Shown: one piece after another, positions 48,177 through 59,149 of the stretch
How positions within the stretch are numbered: position 1 is the stretch's first letter
Layout: the number at the start of each line of letters is the position of its first letter
From: Nepenthes gracilis
Lineage: Eukaryota; Streptophyta; Magnoliopsida; Caryophyllales; Nepenthaceae
Length of the DNA: 64,000 nucleotides
Direction: 5' to 3'
NCBI GenBank assembly: GCA_033239525.1
Contig: BSYO01000026.1
Coordinates: 1,736,001-1,800,000 of the forward strand
Notes under the pieces: generated by a model
Told to the model about the DNA's origin: nothing
Database searches by the model: none
The model's input: only the letters and a program-made list of their open reading frames with translations
Translations under genes and position numbers: made by a program

Positions 48177-48867
48177 ATGGAAAAGTCGTCCTCATCATCA
48201 GGGTTTGAATCTTCTTTCGAAGAATCTGTAAGGGACACTCACGCTTTAGGGATCCACGACGAGGCTACTCCCGGTGCAGCAGTAGCAGAGGACTGCCATT
48301 TTGAGGCCACTATTGTGGGCCCGATGCGATTTTTGAGGGTGCCTTCAGGCTTTAAGAGGGAGGAGGCATCCGCTTCTTCACGGCGTCGTAGGTCTAGGAG
48401 GGCGGATCTCTCGCTTCATCGAGTCGCCAAGACCGTTGAAGACTTTGAAGCCAGGGTGGAGGTTGCGGTCAAAGAGATTAAGCAGACGAGGGCTCGTGCC
48501 GCACACTTTGAGAGGGAGTGGGCTGAATCAGAAACAAGGGAGTCCAGGCTTGTTGGCGCCGACATGTAGGCTTAGGACCGCATACTTGCTCTTCAGGAGG
48601 AGCTTGAGTGACTCCGGGTGCGGCTCCTCGGAGAGGAGTGTGTGCGGATGGGGCCAAACTGAGGTCAAGATTTTTGCCGGAGGACATCCATCTGCACTGG
48701 AAAGGAACTTCCAGGATGGCATCCATCTTAGCCGGAGACTAGTCTCGCTGGAGGACCCGAACTTTCGTATCGGCGTCCTGGACTCTCGAAACTCAAGCGC
48801 CCTGACACGCGCAGACCTGACGGAGTACACGACTCCAAATCCTTTCGGGCCCGGAGGGGGTCGTTAG
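48177..48867 (+). pseudogene. Antisense open frame 2 of the Tat element (Ser/Arg-rich, coiled coil)
   Basis: From ATG 48177 the frame runs 130 codons to a TAG at 48567. The first 15 residues, MEKSSSSSGFESSFE, are Ser-rich. An acidic stretch, a basic cluster SRRRRSRRADL and a helical, probably coiled-coil part (TVEDFEARVEVAVKEIKQTR) follow. Past the stop the same frame goes on with DRILALQEELE, so the TAG is probably a degraded CAG. The frame then decays, and AATAAA follows at 48921. It lies on the strand opposite gag-pol, between pol and the 3' LTR. I do not recognise the family; a structural or DNA-binding role would be a guess. Confidence 0.5.
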
Positions 48868-48920
48868 TTGTACTTTGCGGCCGCAAGCTTCTGTAAAAAA
48901 GAGTTATTAATGAATTAGAT

Positions 48921-48926
48921 AATAAA
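48921..48926 (+). terminator. Polyadenylation signal after antisense frame 2
   Basis: AATAAA within TAGATAATAAAACTTTG, just downstream of the frame 2 remnant and on the same strand. Confidence 0.45.
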
Positions 48927-49233
48927 ACTTTGTACTTAGCTGTGGCATTTATTTCCTGTCACTTGCCATACTTGGATGGTCTGTTATTTCTCGCATGCAT
49001 TTTCCTTAGTAGTCTTTCTGCCGCCGTCCTTGGCGGTCAGGATCCCCGCATTGAATGCAGGTGTAACAGCTGGGATTCTACCAGGCGACTGAAGTGACGT
49101 TGATCTGCAGTCTGACAGGGGATATGATTGGCTGTTGCTTGGGACTCACAGCGCTCCTACTGAGCGGGCACGCGGCCTGGCCACTTAGCAAAGGCGTCGT
49201 TTGAGTTTTCCCACGCACTGGCACCCCGTTGCC

Positions 49234-49240
49234 TATTTAA
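49234..49240 (+). promoter_or_regulatory. TATA-like box of antisense unit 3
   Basis: CCTATTTAAGTG lies about 75 bases before ATG 49313, a suitable distance for a short leader. Confidence 0.45.
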
Positions 49241-49312
49241 GTGACGCTTCAGTAAAACCCCTCTTTTATGCTTCCTTGCGCCGAAAGCTTTCGGCTTATT
49301 CCAAAGAGAAAG

Positions 49313-51276
49313 ATGGCAAAGAAGAAAGGATCCCCTTCCTCTTCCCGAGTTTCTCACGTTGTTCGTCATGGGGTTAACAATACCGAGTTTGTCCTAACTG
49401 CGAGCACCATTGCTGCCCTAATGGTGGACTATGAGATCCCCAGCGACCGGACCTACCGTGTCCCTGGTTCTACTAGTAGAGCCAACGCTCCTCCAGAGGG
49501 TTTCATCTTCGTTTATGAGCACCATTTGAAGGGTGGGCTTTGCTACCCGATGGTGTGCGACATGTACGCTCTTATCGAAGCGTTGCACGTTCCCGTTGCG
49601 AGGCTTCATCCGAACGTTGTCCTTTATTTAGTTACCTTGTGTGTTTTTGGCGGCCTTCATTCTTGCATCTTTGACACGAATGCGGCAAAGGTAGTCTTCC
49701 GCTTTGAGTCTGAAGACTAGATTTCAATGTCTCCCCGAGTTGGCTTTCACTTCAAGGGTACCAACCCTGACTCAGTGAAGAATTGGAAGAACCGGTTCTT
49801 CTAACTGTAAGGGCCCTCGGACTCGAAGCTCTCCAACAAGTGGGGTCCAATCCCTAAGTATTTTTGCAAGGGAGTGACTACCGAAGAGAAGAGCGAGTTG
49901 ACGAAACTTATTGCAACGATTCACTTGAAGATGAAGATGTTTTCCATCCAGGGTTATTATCTAACCTCGCAAGTTTTCGAGGTTGCCAGGTGGGGGCTGG
50001 AGTCTGGATGGGTGATCACTGGCCTAGAGAAGAATAAGTCTAACGGCCTCATGCTACACGAGCCATTCGGGGCTTGTGGCTAGAGATCTCGTCTGAGGAG
50101 AAGGTGGAGGCTCCCCTGAAGAGGCTAAGAGAGGCTGGTGGCACCTCCACCCAGAGGTCGCAGAGACAGTTGGCGGAGTCTATTGCACTTGCTGCATGTT
50201 CCACTCCGGAATAGAGGACTAACACGGAACCGCAAGGGGGAGCGGCTGGACACTCGCCAATCCCCGTTGTGGCGCTAACTGAGTACGGAGTTCCCATGGT
50301 GGAGCTTCATTCTGGAGGGGAATCCCCCACAGGTCCTTTTGTCGATTCAGAGCGGCCGGAGGCGGTCGCTAGGGGCATGTCAATAGTGGAGGTCAACGCG
50401 CCCGAGTCAAGAGAGGCGGAAGAGGCTGGCGCTCCAGAGTCTATGCCAGGCTGCCCTCAGGCCTTGGAGCTTATGGGATCGCCTGATAGAGCATCCCAGG
50501 AGGTGCGCGTCCAAGAGGGTGCTCAAGGAGGAGGAGGAGACTGTAGCCGGATGGGCTGCAAGTTTGCAGTCTTGACCTAGCCCTGAGGTGATGGTGGTGG
50601 AGGCGGTTTAGGAGCTGGAGCCCCCAAGCATTCCTTTGCTGCCTGCGACTCCGGATGCCCTCCGCTCCGCAGAGGTTGCTACTGGGCACTTGGAGCCCCC
50701 AAGCGTGTTGGAATTGGGGAGTGGGCCTAGTCACATGGCCGCATTCTCTACTTAGGTGCGATTTTCTTGGTCCTTGCGTTTTTCCGTAGACTAGAACTTT
50801 GAGACTCGTTGACCCCTTGCTTACTCTTGCAGGTCCCTGAGGGGTTTATCTTTCTCAACATGGTGCATGCTCAACTACTTGACTTCTTTCTCTAAGTCAG
50901 GGAAGAGTCCAAGCAGGAGATGGCACAACGAGCGGGAGCTGAGACCATTGAGCTTAGGGATGAAAACGAGCTACTGAAGGAATAGGTCGGGCGGCCATCT
51001 CAGGAGAGCGAACAACTGAGGGAGGAGAATAGGTGGCTAGCGGAGGAAGGCGAACAATTGAGGGAGGAGAACAGGCGGTTGACAGAAGAAAGCGAACGGC
51101 TTACGGAGGAGGCTGGCCAACTGAGACAGGAGGTCGAGCAGCGAAGGGGATGGACCTCCACCATGGCGGATGATATATCTCGCCTCACCACTAACCTCAG
51201 GCTACCGCTCACTCCAGAAGAAGTGTGGCTCACACTCGACGCTAGATTTTGGGATGGTATCCGCCTGTGTCACTGA
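49313..51276 (+). pseudogene. Antisense ORF of the Tat element with a 'putative gypsy type transposon' domain
   Basis: Starts MAKKKGSPSSSR. Residues from about 45 on show the pattern of the plant family known as putative gypsy type transposon (PF04195): RVPGSTSRANAPPEGFIFVY, EHHLKGGLCYPM and VARLHPNVVLYLV. The same frame continues past TAG 49718 (KNWKNRFF, KWGPIPKYF, FSIQGYYLTSQVFEVARWGL) to 50083, then shifts near 50080. A Pro/Glu/Ala-rich linker runs to 50755. A candidate phase-0 intron (50756-50832: GTGCGATTT to TTACTCTTGCAG) leads to VPEGFIFL and a long Glu-rich coiled coil (EQLREENRRLTEESERLTEE at 51052-51111), then the stop at 51274. Frameshifts and TAG stops make this copy non-functional. 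Function is unknown; similar antisense frames are documented in Tat-lineage elements. Confidence 0.7.
50756..50832 (+). other. Candidate intron in the antisense ORF
   Basis: GT at 50756 and a pyrimidine-rich CTTACTCTTGCAG ending at 50832 give a 77-base plant-like intron. Frames on both sides are in phase 0, and the intron itself contains stops. Its orientation shows that this strand was transcribed and spliced in an ancestor. Inferred, not proven. Confidence 0.45.
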
Positions 51277-51461
51277 ATCGTCTCCATCGCACTTTCGGGC
51301 ATTTCTGTGGGTATTTTACATCCAAGGAATGCTGGAGTTCTCGACAGCTCTAGCATGAGAGACTTCTCGGAAGAGGTTGGGCCGCCAGACTCGTAAGATT
51401 AGAGTAGCTCTTGCATTTTTCGTTGTACAGTACGGTGTTGTGATATCACTTGTATTTGGTA

Positions 51462-51467
51462 AATAAA
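51462..51467 (+). terminator. Polyadenylation signal after the antisense ORF
   Basis: AATAAA in TTTGGTAAATAAAAGGC, about 185 bases after the stop codon, preceded by TTGTA/TTGT motifs typical of plant 3' ends. Confidence 0.5.
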
Positions 51468-51956
51468 AGGCAGTTATTTTTTCTCGTACCTAATGTCTTC
51501 TGCCACATGATGCAACTTTTTGAATCTTTGTTCGTGTATTAGAGGCTAAGCTATAAAGCTATGATCGCTAAGGCCCCAATCCGACGCCTTCTTACGCTGT
51601 ACTCGTCTTTCATCAGAGAATGTCATTGCATCTTGCACGTTTAGTGGGAAGCTCAGTCCAGTAGGGTGGACATTGTCGTTAGTCTCGTGGAGCCACGCCA
51701 AGGGCCAGCTAGGTTTTCAAGCCGTAATAGCTAAACTCCGGGTCTTAGGCCTTTTCGCACACGATACCTGTCTTAAGTGCTCAACCCTGCTCAAGGCGTC
51801 GTCACTCTCTTATGCACGGTCCTAGCCCACAACCATCGTAGACCGAGGGTGCTCTCTACTTTGAAAAAAGGTCGCCGCACACCTGCAATTCTTGCCCCCT
51901 AAGATTTTAGTGGCCGTACATTGAGAACTTCAAAAGCCCCCATGCCTAACAATTTG

Positions 51957-52289
51957 ACCGCCTAGGTCACTTGGTACAAAACCAAGGTTTTGCGGCTGCA
52001 TGGGCCCTTCAACGCGGAGCCGCAATTTGAGTATGACCACTTTCGGGTCATTTGGCATAAAGCCAGGTTGGTGGGCCACTTAAGGCCCTTCCAACGTGGA
52101 GCCGAAGTCTGGGTATGGCCGCTTTCGGGCCACTTGATGTGGGGTTGAGGCTTGGATATGGCCGCTTTTAGGCTACTCGACGCAGAGCCAAGGTTTTGGG
52201 GCCGCTTTGGGCCACTCGACGCTGGGTCGAGATTTTGATGTGGTTGCTTTTGGGCCACTCAGCGTAGAGCCAAGACTCTGGTTTACGGA
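51957..52289. repeat. 41-bp tandem repeat zone between pol and the antisense ORF
   Basis: The motif TTT.GGGCCACT.GACG recurs at 52041, 52123, 52165, 52206 and 52248, i.e. at 41-42 bases or twice that. Each unit has GAGCCAAG.TT.TGG and TGGCCGC. Units left of 52041 are more degraded. Tat elements are known for such repeats downstream of pol. The open frame on the - strand here only reflects the repeat. Confidence 0.75.
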
Positions 52290-52492
52290 TGGATGAGGAT
52301 CCGCCGACTTAGGGGGGAGTATAGGCTGTTTTATTTTTTCGAATGTCATACATGCAAACACTCATATGAATGGATACACAAAATAATAAAATGATTAATT
52401 TTATTAAATGAAAACACACAATACATGTACAAGCATTCCTCATGATGTACGTGCATGCCTTAGATGGGCCTGCTCAGTCCTACTAATAATAT

Positions 52493-52600
52493 TTTATGAG
52501 GTTGGCGGTGTTCCAGGTCCTCAGGACAAACTCACCGTCCTAGGTGCGTAGTTTGTATGCTCCATTCTGTAGGATTGCTGAGACGAGGAACGGGCCTTCC
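52493..52600 (-). pseudogene. pol C-terminus of the Tat element, left of the nested LTR
   Basis: Read on the - strand it holds GPFLVSAILQNGAYKLRT, a stop, DGEFVLRTWNTANLIKYY and a terminal TAG at 52493-52495. This is the end of Ty3/gypsy pol in the Tat/Athila branch, with no chromodomain. The other side of the break is at 55158; removing the insert and one copy of CTTCC restores the reading frame. Confidence 0.8.
52596..52600. repeat. Target-site duplication, left copy
   Basis: CTTCC immediately before TGTCACG; identical CTTCC at 55158-55162 after GGATATTACA. Confidence 0.9.
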
Positions 52601-55157
52601 TGTCACGAACACGAACCAAGCAGGTCAATTTAAATAATTAATTATAATTTCTAAAATCTAAAATCCCAATTAATTTTAAAACCAATAATACCAAGTCCCA
52701 AAATTCGGGTGTGACAAACCAAAATATACACTCAACAAATTTAAAATCCTCACAGGACCTCATCGACCAATAGTCCGAGCAAAATAAATACGACCTGCTC
52801 TACAATCATCGTAAGGGAGGTAATAATCCGACCCAAAAATCAAAATCAAACATAAACAAATATTCAATTATTCCCAACATATAACAATAAGCCTATATCC
52901 GGCCAATTCCTTAATCCAAATGCATCAAATATCAATGCAAACTATAATAAATGAAACTCACCAACTCGGACGAATATCCGACCCGATCATGTCCGTACTC
53001 TGTCTTCGCATCCGAACCTTCTACTCGAAGGGACAAAACAGAGAAAAATGAGCCTAATGCCCAAGAAGTATCATATTTAGTCAAAAGAAGTCCAATAAAT
53101 CGGAGGGAATGTCAAATGGGTGAAAAATCCAATCAAATTCCAAGATAAATCCAAATCACCGATAAAACGAATCCAACCGAAATCCAAGATCCAAATTTTA
53201 AAATTCAATGGTAGTCTCGTACTCAAATCAAATGTCCAAGTCCGCATTAAAATGTCCAAATTTTCAAAATAGTCCTCACGTTTCGGAGACGTATATATAT
53301 ATATATAAATATATATATAACAAAAACATAGGTGATCCGAACCAATTCCAAAACCGATGTCGACGGAGTCCAAATCCGAGTCCGATTCCAAATCAATACC
53401 CGATCAGCTTGTGATTTGAGGCAGAATCCGATAGCCGGATGCCGAGTCCAAATCCACCCGAGTCCAAGTCCAAGTCCAATGCCCGATCGCCTTGTGATCG
53501 AGGCGTAATCCGATAGCCGAATGATCCAATAGCGTGTCGCAGATCTGGAGGAAGACATGCGAATAGTAGATATTCCAAAGGTTCGGATCAAAACATATAT
53601 TCAAAATCGTTGTACGAGACATACCAGGCCCAATTATAGGCAAAATCGGCGAATCTTAAATCCAAGTCCAAAATCCATATCCAAATCAAAATCCAATACC
53701 AATTAATGTAAAAATACAAATTATGCACCAAAGTTGGGTTCTCATTATTTAAAGACTAACTTGAGGAAGGGTTACACATAATACCGGTAACCTTAGGCCA
53801 AAATCCATGTATTGTGTACCCATGATAAGGTTGCTCACTATATTTTGCCACCCGCGGCTTTGGGTGCATTCCTCAAGTTTGTCAGATATATTAGGACGTC
53901 CGAATATATTCTAAGGTCGATCAAATTATCCAAATGGGAAGGGTCACTACTCAAAGCTCTGCCGGCGGAAAGGGATTTCCAAATAACAAATAATCTCTCC
54001 AGAATAGGGAGCTGGCCAGAATCCAAATAATCCAAATCCAAATGTAGTGACCACAACCCGGCACGTGTATGTGAAAATGCACGGCCAATGCAAATTTCGA
54101 AGGTATATTTTCACCATGTGGGTGATCGATATAAATATACATCGAGTCCAATAAATTATTCGGACTTTCAGAAAAATATCAAATTCTCCAAAATCATAAA
54201 ACCCAGTCCAACAATCTCCAAAACATCCAATAATTTACACATGCATGTCCAGAATAAATAATTCAGGCATATAAAATACATGCATGTTAGTAAAAATTCA
54301 AACATTATCCAAAATACATCAGATGCAAAATTAGACAAAAGAGGAGGTTTACAGATACTTGCCTGGACCACATATTTTGCAGATCTGAAGAAATGATGTC
54401 CCGAAGTGCTCCAATCGAGCCTTTCTCTCTCCACTGCCGTGCGTCCTCTCTCTCTCCTCCGTTCTCCTCCGCGCAGACGGCCCTCTCACGGCCGCCGCCT
54501 AAGGGGGCTCCGCTGCGCGATCGACCACCGCACCACCTCACGTGGCCGTCGCCGGTCTCCTCCGCCTCACCCGGCCACCGCCGACGCGTTCACCCGCGCC
54601 GCGCGCCCGTCTTCCTCTTCCTCGTGCGATTTCCGTTCGCAACACCACCGATCAAATTACCGCACCCACCTATGACCACCACCGGCGCGGGCCGACCACC
54701 ACGGCACCGTGCCGTCCTGGTCGCACGCACGCCCGCCGTTTGCTGTCATTTGAGCCATCGAACGGCCGCCTCTCCCTTCTCCTTCTCTCCCCCACCGCAC
54801 GCCGGCGGAAACCTAACTCCCTCGATTTCTCTCTCCCCGATCTTTATCTCCAACTTTTCTCTTTTTTTTTTTTATCCTTATCCAACTTTTTGTTTTCTTT
54901 TCCAATTATATATATATAATAATATATATATATATATAATATTTATATATATTATATATATATCCCATTTTAATTTTCTTTTATTTCAAAATCCAGATCG
55001 ATATTCGGACGACAACACGGGCGCACCCCGGGCGCCAGCCCAACCAATCCAAATATCCTCCCGAAATTTCTCACTATTTAATTTATTTTGTCGTATCCAA
55101 TTTACCCAAAATTATAATCAATATTAAATTAATCCGAACAAAATCCGGGATATTACA
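52601..55157 (-). mobile_element. Family 1 solo LTR, copy C, intact ends
   Basis: 2557 bases with TG..CA ends (- strand: TGTAATATCCCGGAT to GTTCGTGACA) and a perfect 5-bp target duplication CTTCC. It lies within the pol gene of the Tat element, on the same strand. It contains no second LTR, primer site or coding domain, so it is a solo LTR left by recombination between the LTRs of an unseen element. A GC-rich block with many CpGs (54390-54800) follows TA-rich microsatellites (54900-54965). Copies A and B have lost most CpGs, so copy C is the youngest. The 244-codon + strand frame at 54393-55127 is a low-complexity by-product. Confidence 0.88.
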
Positions 55158-56335
55158 CTTCCCGGCCAGGAGAGGGCTTGTTCCTACTAACGGTCTTTCC
55201 CGTGGCCTCTACACTCCAGAGGATTAGGTCTCAAAACTTGAGCAAGCGTATCTTCACCCGCTTGTTGTAGTACTGTGTAATACGCTACAAGTAGGCTGCA
55301 GTCCTCAAGCGGGCCACGTCGCGAACTTTCAGGAGCAAGTCAAGGCACTCCTTGAGTCTCTGGGAATTGGTGGCCGGATCAAAGCATTCAACCCACAAGC
55401 AAGAAAGTCTCACTTCAACAGGGAGAACCACTTCAACTCTGTAGCAGAGGTTGAAAGGCATTTTTCTCATTGGTTCTCGCAGGATTGTTCGATATGATCA
55501 GAGCACAGAAGGCAACTCATCGACATAGAAGCCTCCTGCGTCTTCCAATTTGATCTTCAATCCGTGAAATAGCATGGGGTTGGTGACTTTGACTTGTCCG
55601 TTTGCCTGAGGGTATACTACAGACATATGAACCAACCTGATGCACAGACTTACACAATACTTAGTGAACCGTTTGCTAGTGAATTGGGTTCCGTTATCAG
55701 TCACTACGACATCTGGAACCCCAAAATGGCAAATGATGTTCTGGTAGAGGAACCACGTTGTGTTCTGCTCCGTGATCCGTGCTAGGGGAACTGCCTCCAC
55801 CCATTTGGTAAAGTAGTCAATACCGATAATGAGAAATTTTCTCTGTCTAGAGGCCAAGGGCTTGGGTCCAAGGATATCGCGCCCCCATTACGCGAACAGC
55901 CACAAGGACTGAAGACTATGCAGTTCCTTGTGAGGTAGGTGCGCCATGAATCCATGAACCTGACAACTTTCGTATTTCTTTATGAATTCCAGGGCGTCGT
56001 TCTTCATCGTGGGCCAGAAGAGGCCTTGCCGCATGATTTTAAACATGAGGTTCATTCCTCCGATGTGCAAGCCACATATACCAATGTGGACTTTGCTCAA
56101 TGCGTACTCAGCCTCCTCAGGGGTCAAGCATTTTAGGTAAGGAGTGGAATACCCTCGCCTATATAGCCTACCATCGATGATCGCATACCAGTTTGATGTC
56201 TTCTTGAACTGCTTGACCTCATCGGCGTTTATAGGTAGCTTGTCGTCCACCAGATACCTGTAATACAAGGTCATCCAATTGTCATCTTCGTCAATCTACA
56301 ATACTTCCTGGTCTTAACCATCCACACTGGGTGCA
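55158..56335 (-). pseudogene. Integrase of the Tat element
   Basis: Zinc-binding part (56274-55888): HIGICGLHIGG, FWPTM and KYESCQ; the first Cys of the usual CxxC pair is Tyr here. Catalytic core (55857-55498): DYFTKWVEA, VVTDNGTQF and QANGQVKVTN; the third acidic residue of the DDE triad, normally Glu in GQVE, is Lys. A stop follows at about 55497. The C-terminal part continues to 55158 (VLPVEVRLS, YNKRV), where the family 1 LTR breaks the gene. Frameshift and stops separate the parts. Inactive. Confidence 0.88.
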
Positions 56336-57018
56336 GCCAAGATTTTCTGCAGGGTCCTAGCGTATTACTCCAGAGATCCTGCAGCTGCGTCCCTATCCAA
56401 CTGGTCAGCCTTCCAATTTTCTGCTCTAGGTACGTGTTCGATCTTAAAATGTTCGAACGCCTAGATCTGGGTTTTTGCTTTCACCAGGTACTTCACAAGC
56501 TGAGGGTTTGATTCCTTGAAGAGTCCTTGGATTTAATTGACCACGAGTTTCGAGTCGCTGCATACGACCAGTGACTTGGTGGAACATTCCTTTGGTAGAC
56601 AAAGTTCTGCAAGAAGGGCTTCTTATTCTGCCACGTTATTAATGGCAGAGATGGTCAGCGCAACTGAATACATAATCTCTGTACCATCTGGAGTTCTAAG
56701 CACAACTCCAACTCCGCTACCTATCTTGGTGAACGATCCGTCCACATTTAGGATCCATGATGGAATGCCCGGCGCGTTCGAGCTCTTCGGGCTGTGTGGG
56801 TCACTTAGAGTTAGGGTCACCACCTTGACGATAAAGTCCACTAGAGCTTGGCCCTTAAGAGCCGGTCGTGGTCGAAACTCTACGTCAAACTCTCCCATTT
56901 CTATAGCCCACTTGACCAGCTGCCTGAAGGTCTTCGATTTTTGCAAGATCAACTTCAAGGCTTGATCCGTTAGGACGATGATCCGGTGTGCTTGAAAGTA
57001 AGGCCTCAGCTTCCGCAC
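56336..57018 (-). pseudogene. RNase H region of the Tat element
   Basis: Starts LRPYFQAHRIIVLTDQALK (57012 on), then RQLVKWAIEMGEFDVEF and the tether PALKGQALVDFI. The second RNase H type domain follows: ILNVDGSFTKIGSGVGVVL (catalytic Asp in NVDGS) and NNVAEYEALLAE. It continues to ENWKADQL with a few stops. The duplicated RNase H arrangement is usual in Tat and Athila pol. Confidence 0.82.
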
Positions 57019-58060
57019 CGAATTAATGAGGGTCAGACAATTCTCTCCAAGATGCGATTAGCAAGTTTCTACGTCCGTCAATACCCTACGCACGTAGTAC
57101 AAGGGTTGCTGTGCGCCCTCGTGCTCTCTGACGAGCATTGAGCTAAGCACTGTGTCTGACGCGGCCAGGTAGAGGTACAGATTCTCGCCCGCAGATGGTG
57201 AACTCAGAGGTCGGCTGACGAGATACGTCTTCAGCTCTCAAAATGCTTCATCGCACTCATCCATCCTCCGAAATCCAGACACTTTAGTCCTTTTAAGCTC
57301 CTTGAAGAAGGGTGGATATTTCTCTGCGGACTTAGCCAGGAATCGCAATAAGACCGCCAGGCGCCTGCCATGAAGTTTCTCGGACTTCTTTCACGGCCCA
57401 CGGGGATTCATATCAAGGATGGCTCGATTTTCTCCGAGTTGGCTTCTATGCCGCACTAGGACATGAAAAAGCCCAAGAACTTTTCAGAGGTCACCCCGAA
57501 TGTACATTTGGTCAGGTTGAGCTTCATCTTGTGAGCTCGGAGTACTTGAAAGGTCTCCCCTAAATCACAAACATGATCATCGGCTAGTCAGCTTTTTACA
57601 AGCATGTCATCGATATGTACCTCCATGTTCCTTCTGATCTGGTCCTCGAACATCTTATTCACGAGGCGCTGGTAGGTTGTCCCGGCATTTTTGAGGCAAA
57701 AGGATATTACCTTACAGTAGTACGTTTCCTGGTCAATCATGAAGGAAGTGTGTTCCTCATTGTTCAGGTCCATCCTGATCTGATTGTAGCCTGAGTAGGC
57801 ATCCACGAAGCTCAGAAGCTTGTGCCTGGACGCAGAGTCCACCAGTTGGTTGATCCAAGGGAGTGAAAAGCTGTCTTTAGGACAAGTCTTGTTTAAGTCG
57901 GTGAAGTCCACGTACATTCGCCACTTTTCATTGCTCTCCTTCACGAGTATGACGTTGGATAGCAAGTCCGGGTACTGGACCTCTCTAATGAACCCGACAT
58001 CCAACAATCTCTTCACTTCCTTATGGCTATTAGTTTCTCGATAGAGTAATTTCTGTGCTT
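57019..58060 (-). pseudogene. Reverse transcriptase of the Tat element
   Basis: An open stretch (58016-57588) reads LLDVGFIREVQYPDLLSNVI, KWRMYVDFTDLNKTCPKD, FVDAYSGYNQIRM and TYQRLVNKMFEDQI. The active-site loop is VHIDDML, with His where Tyr is usual (YVDD). The rest, to 57019, shows LNLTKCTFGVTSEKFLGF with stops and frameshifts. Confidence 0.88.
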
Positions 58061-58800
58061 GTACTTAACGGGCTTGTGACCGAAATTGATGCCCAACTTG
58101 TAGACCATTACAGGCATGTCGGCAGGTACCCACGCGAACATGCTGGAGTTTTTTCGGAGAAAGCTAATCAACTGATTATGATTGGCTACAGTGAAAGAGC
58201 TACCGATATTTACGCACTTCTCTAGCTCAACGGGGTCTAGAGGTATCACTTTGGTTACTTCTCCTGACTGGGCTTGCTGCAGTGTGGCTTTATCACGAAG
58301 GTCCAAGTCTCCATCTATGCGGTCTACCACCGCTGGAGCAACTTGGGACAGGTAGCACGTCCGTCCCATCACCTGATCACCAAGTAACTCTCCTATGCCG
58401 TACGGGATTGGAAATTTTATCTTTAAATATGGGATTAAAGTAACGGCCCCGAATACTATGAGGAATGGTCTGCCCAGGATGGCATTGTAGACGGACAGTA
58501 GATCGACAATAAAGAACATTAGCTCTCACGTTGTAATACACAGATAGGTTCCCATCATGATCTCTAACTAGATGACCCCCTATACAAGTATGGGCTCATT
58601 GTCCGAACTATATAAAGGGCGATCGGTCCCTTTCATCTGGCTTCTTCTTTATCCAAACTTAAAAAAGGCAACAAGATATAGGAAATTCTGAGAGTTTCAA
58701 TTATCAACAAAGACCCATTTCAAGTGGTAATCAACTGTATCATCTGAAACAATGGTGGATACAATAAGGGGATCAGAATGGGGAAGGTTACATGAGCCAT
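58013..58800 (-). pseudogene. Protease and RT linker of the Tat element
   Basis: Near 58690 the - strand reads VFVDN, a stop, then NS, where active proteases have VDNGSS, so the active-site Gly codon is lost. Further on, FFIVDLLSVYNAILGRPFL (58516 on) is the conserved end of the Tat protease. The linker then has FAWVPADMP and KPVKYKHRNYS leading into RT. Confidence 0.75.
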
Positions 58801-59149
58801 ATCATCGCTGCTAAAACTAATGACATCATTCCTATTCCTTATCTTCGCTCTCTTGATGCTGAAAGTCTGCTCGAGCTACGCTTACCGGTTGCTCTTGGCC
58901 AGTGCAGTCGAGATCATGCTAATCATGCCAGTGGTCATCGGTTCTTTGGAGGCTTGCTTGCCTCGCCTTTTGAGACTACGGGGGCCTGTCCCGAGCCTTT
59001 CACAAACTGCCTGAGATGTCTGCAGCAGATCAAGTATTCTATCTCTTATCGTAAGATTCGACAGTTCTCTATGGAATGTCCCAAGCAGCAGCGGAACTGG
59101 TAGTACTTCGTCTAGTCACCGCCGCTAGGGCCCTACGGCACTTTTGGCC

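Noticed and set aside
51962..52258. 98-codon - strand frame with repeated motif
   Set aside because: A by-product of the 41-bp tandem repeat; the frame is not shared with pol or the antisense ORF.
54393..55127. 244-codon + strand open frame, Pro/Ser/Arg-rich, starting MMSRSAPIEPF
   Set aside because: Lies within the family 1 solo LTR. Its length comes from a GC-rich block and a TA microsatellite, and the composition is low-complexity with no domain. Equivalent regions of copies A and B are not open in this frame.
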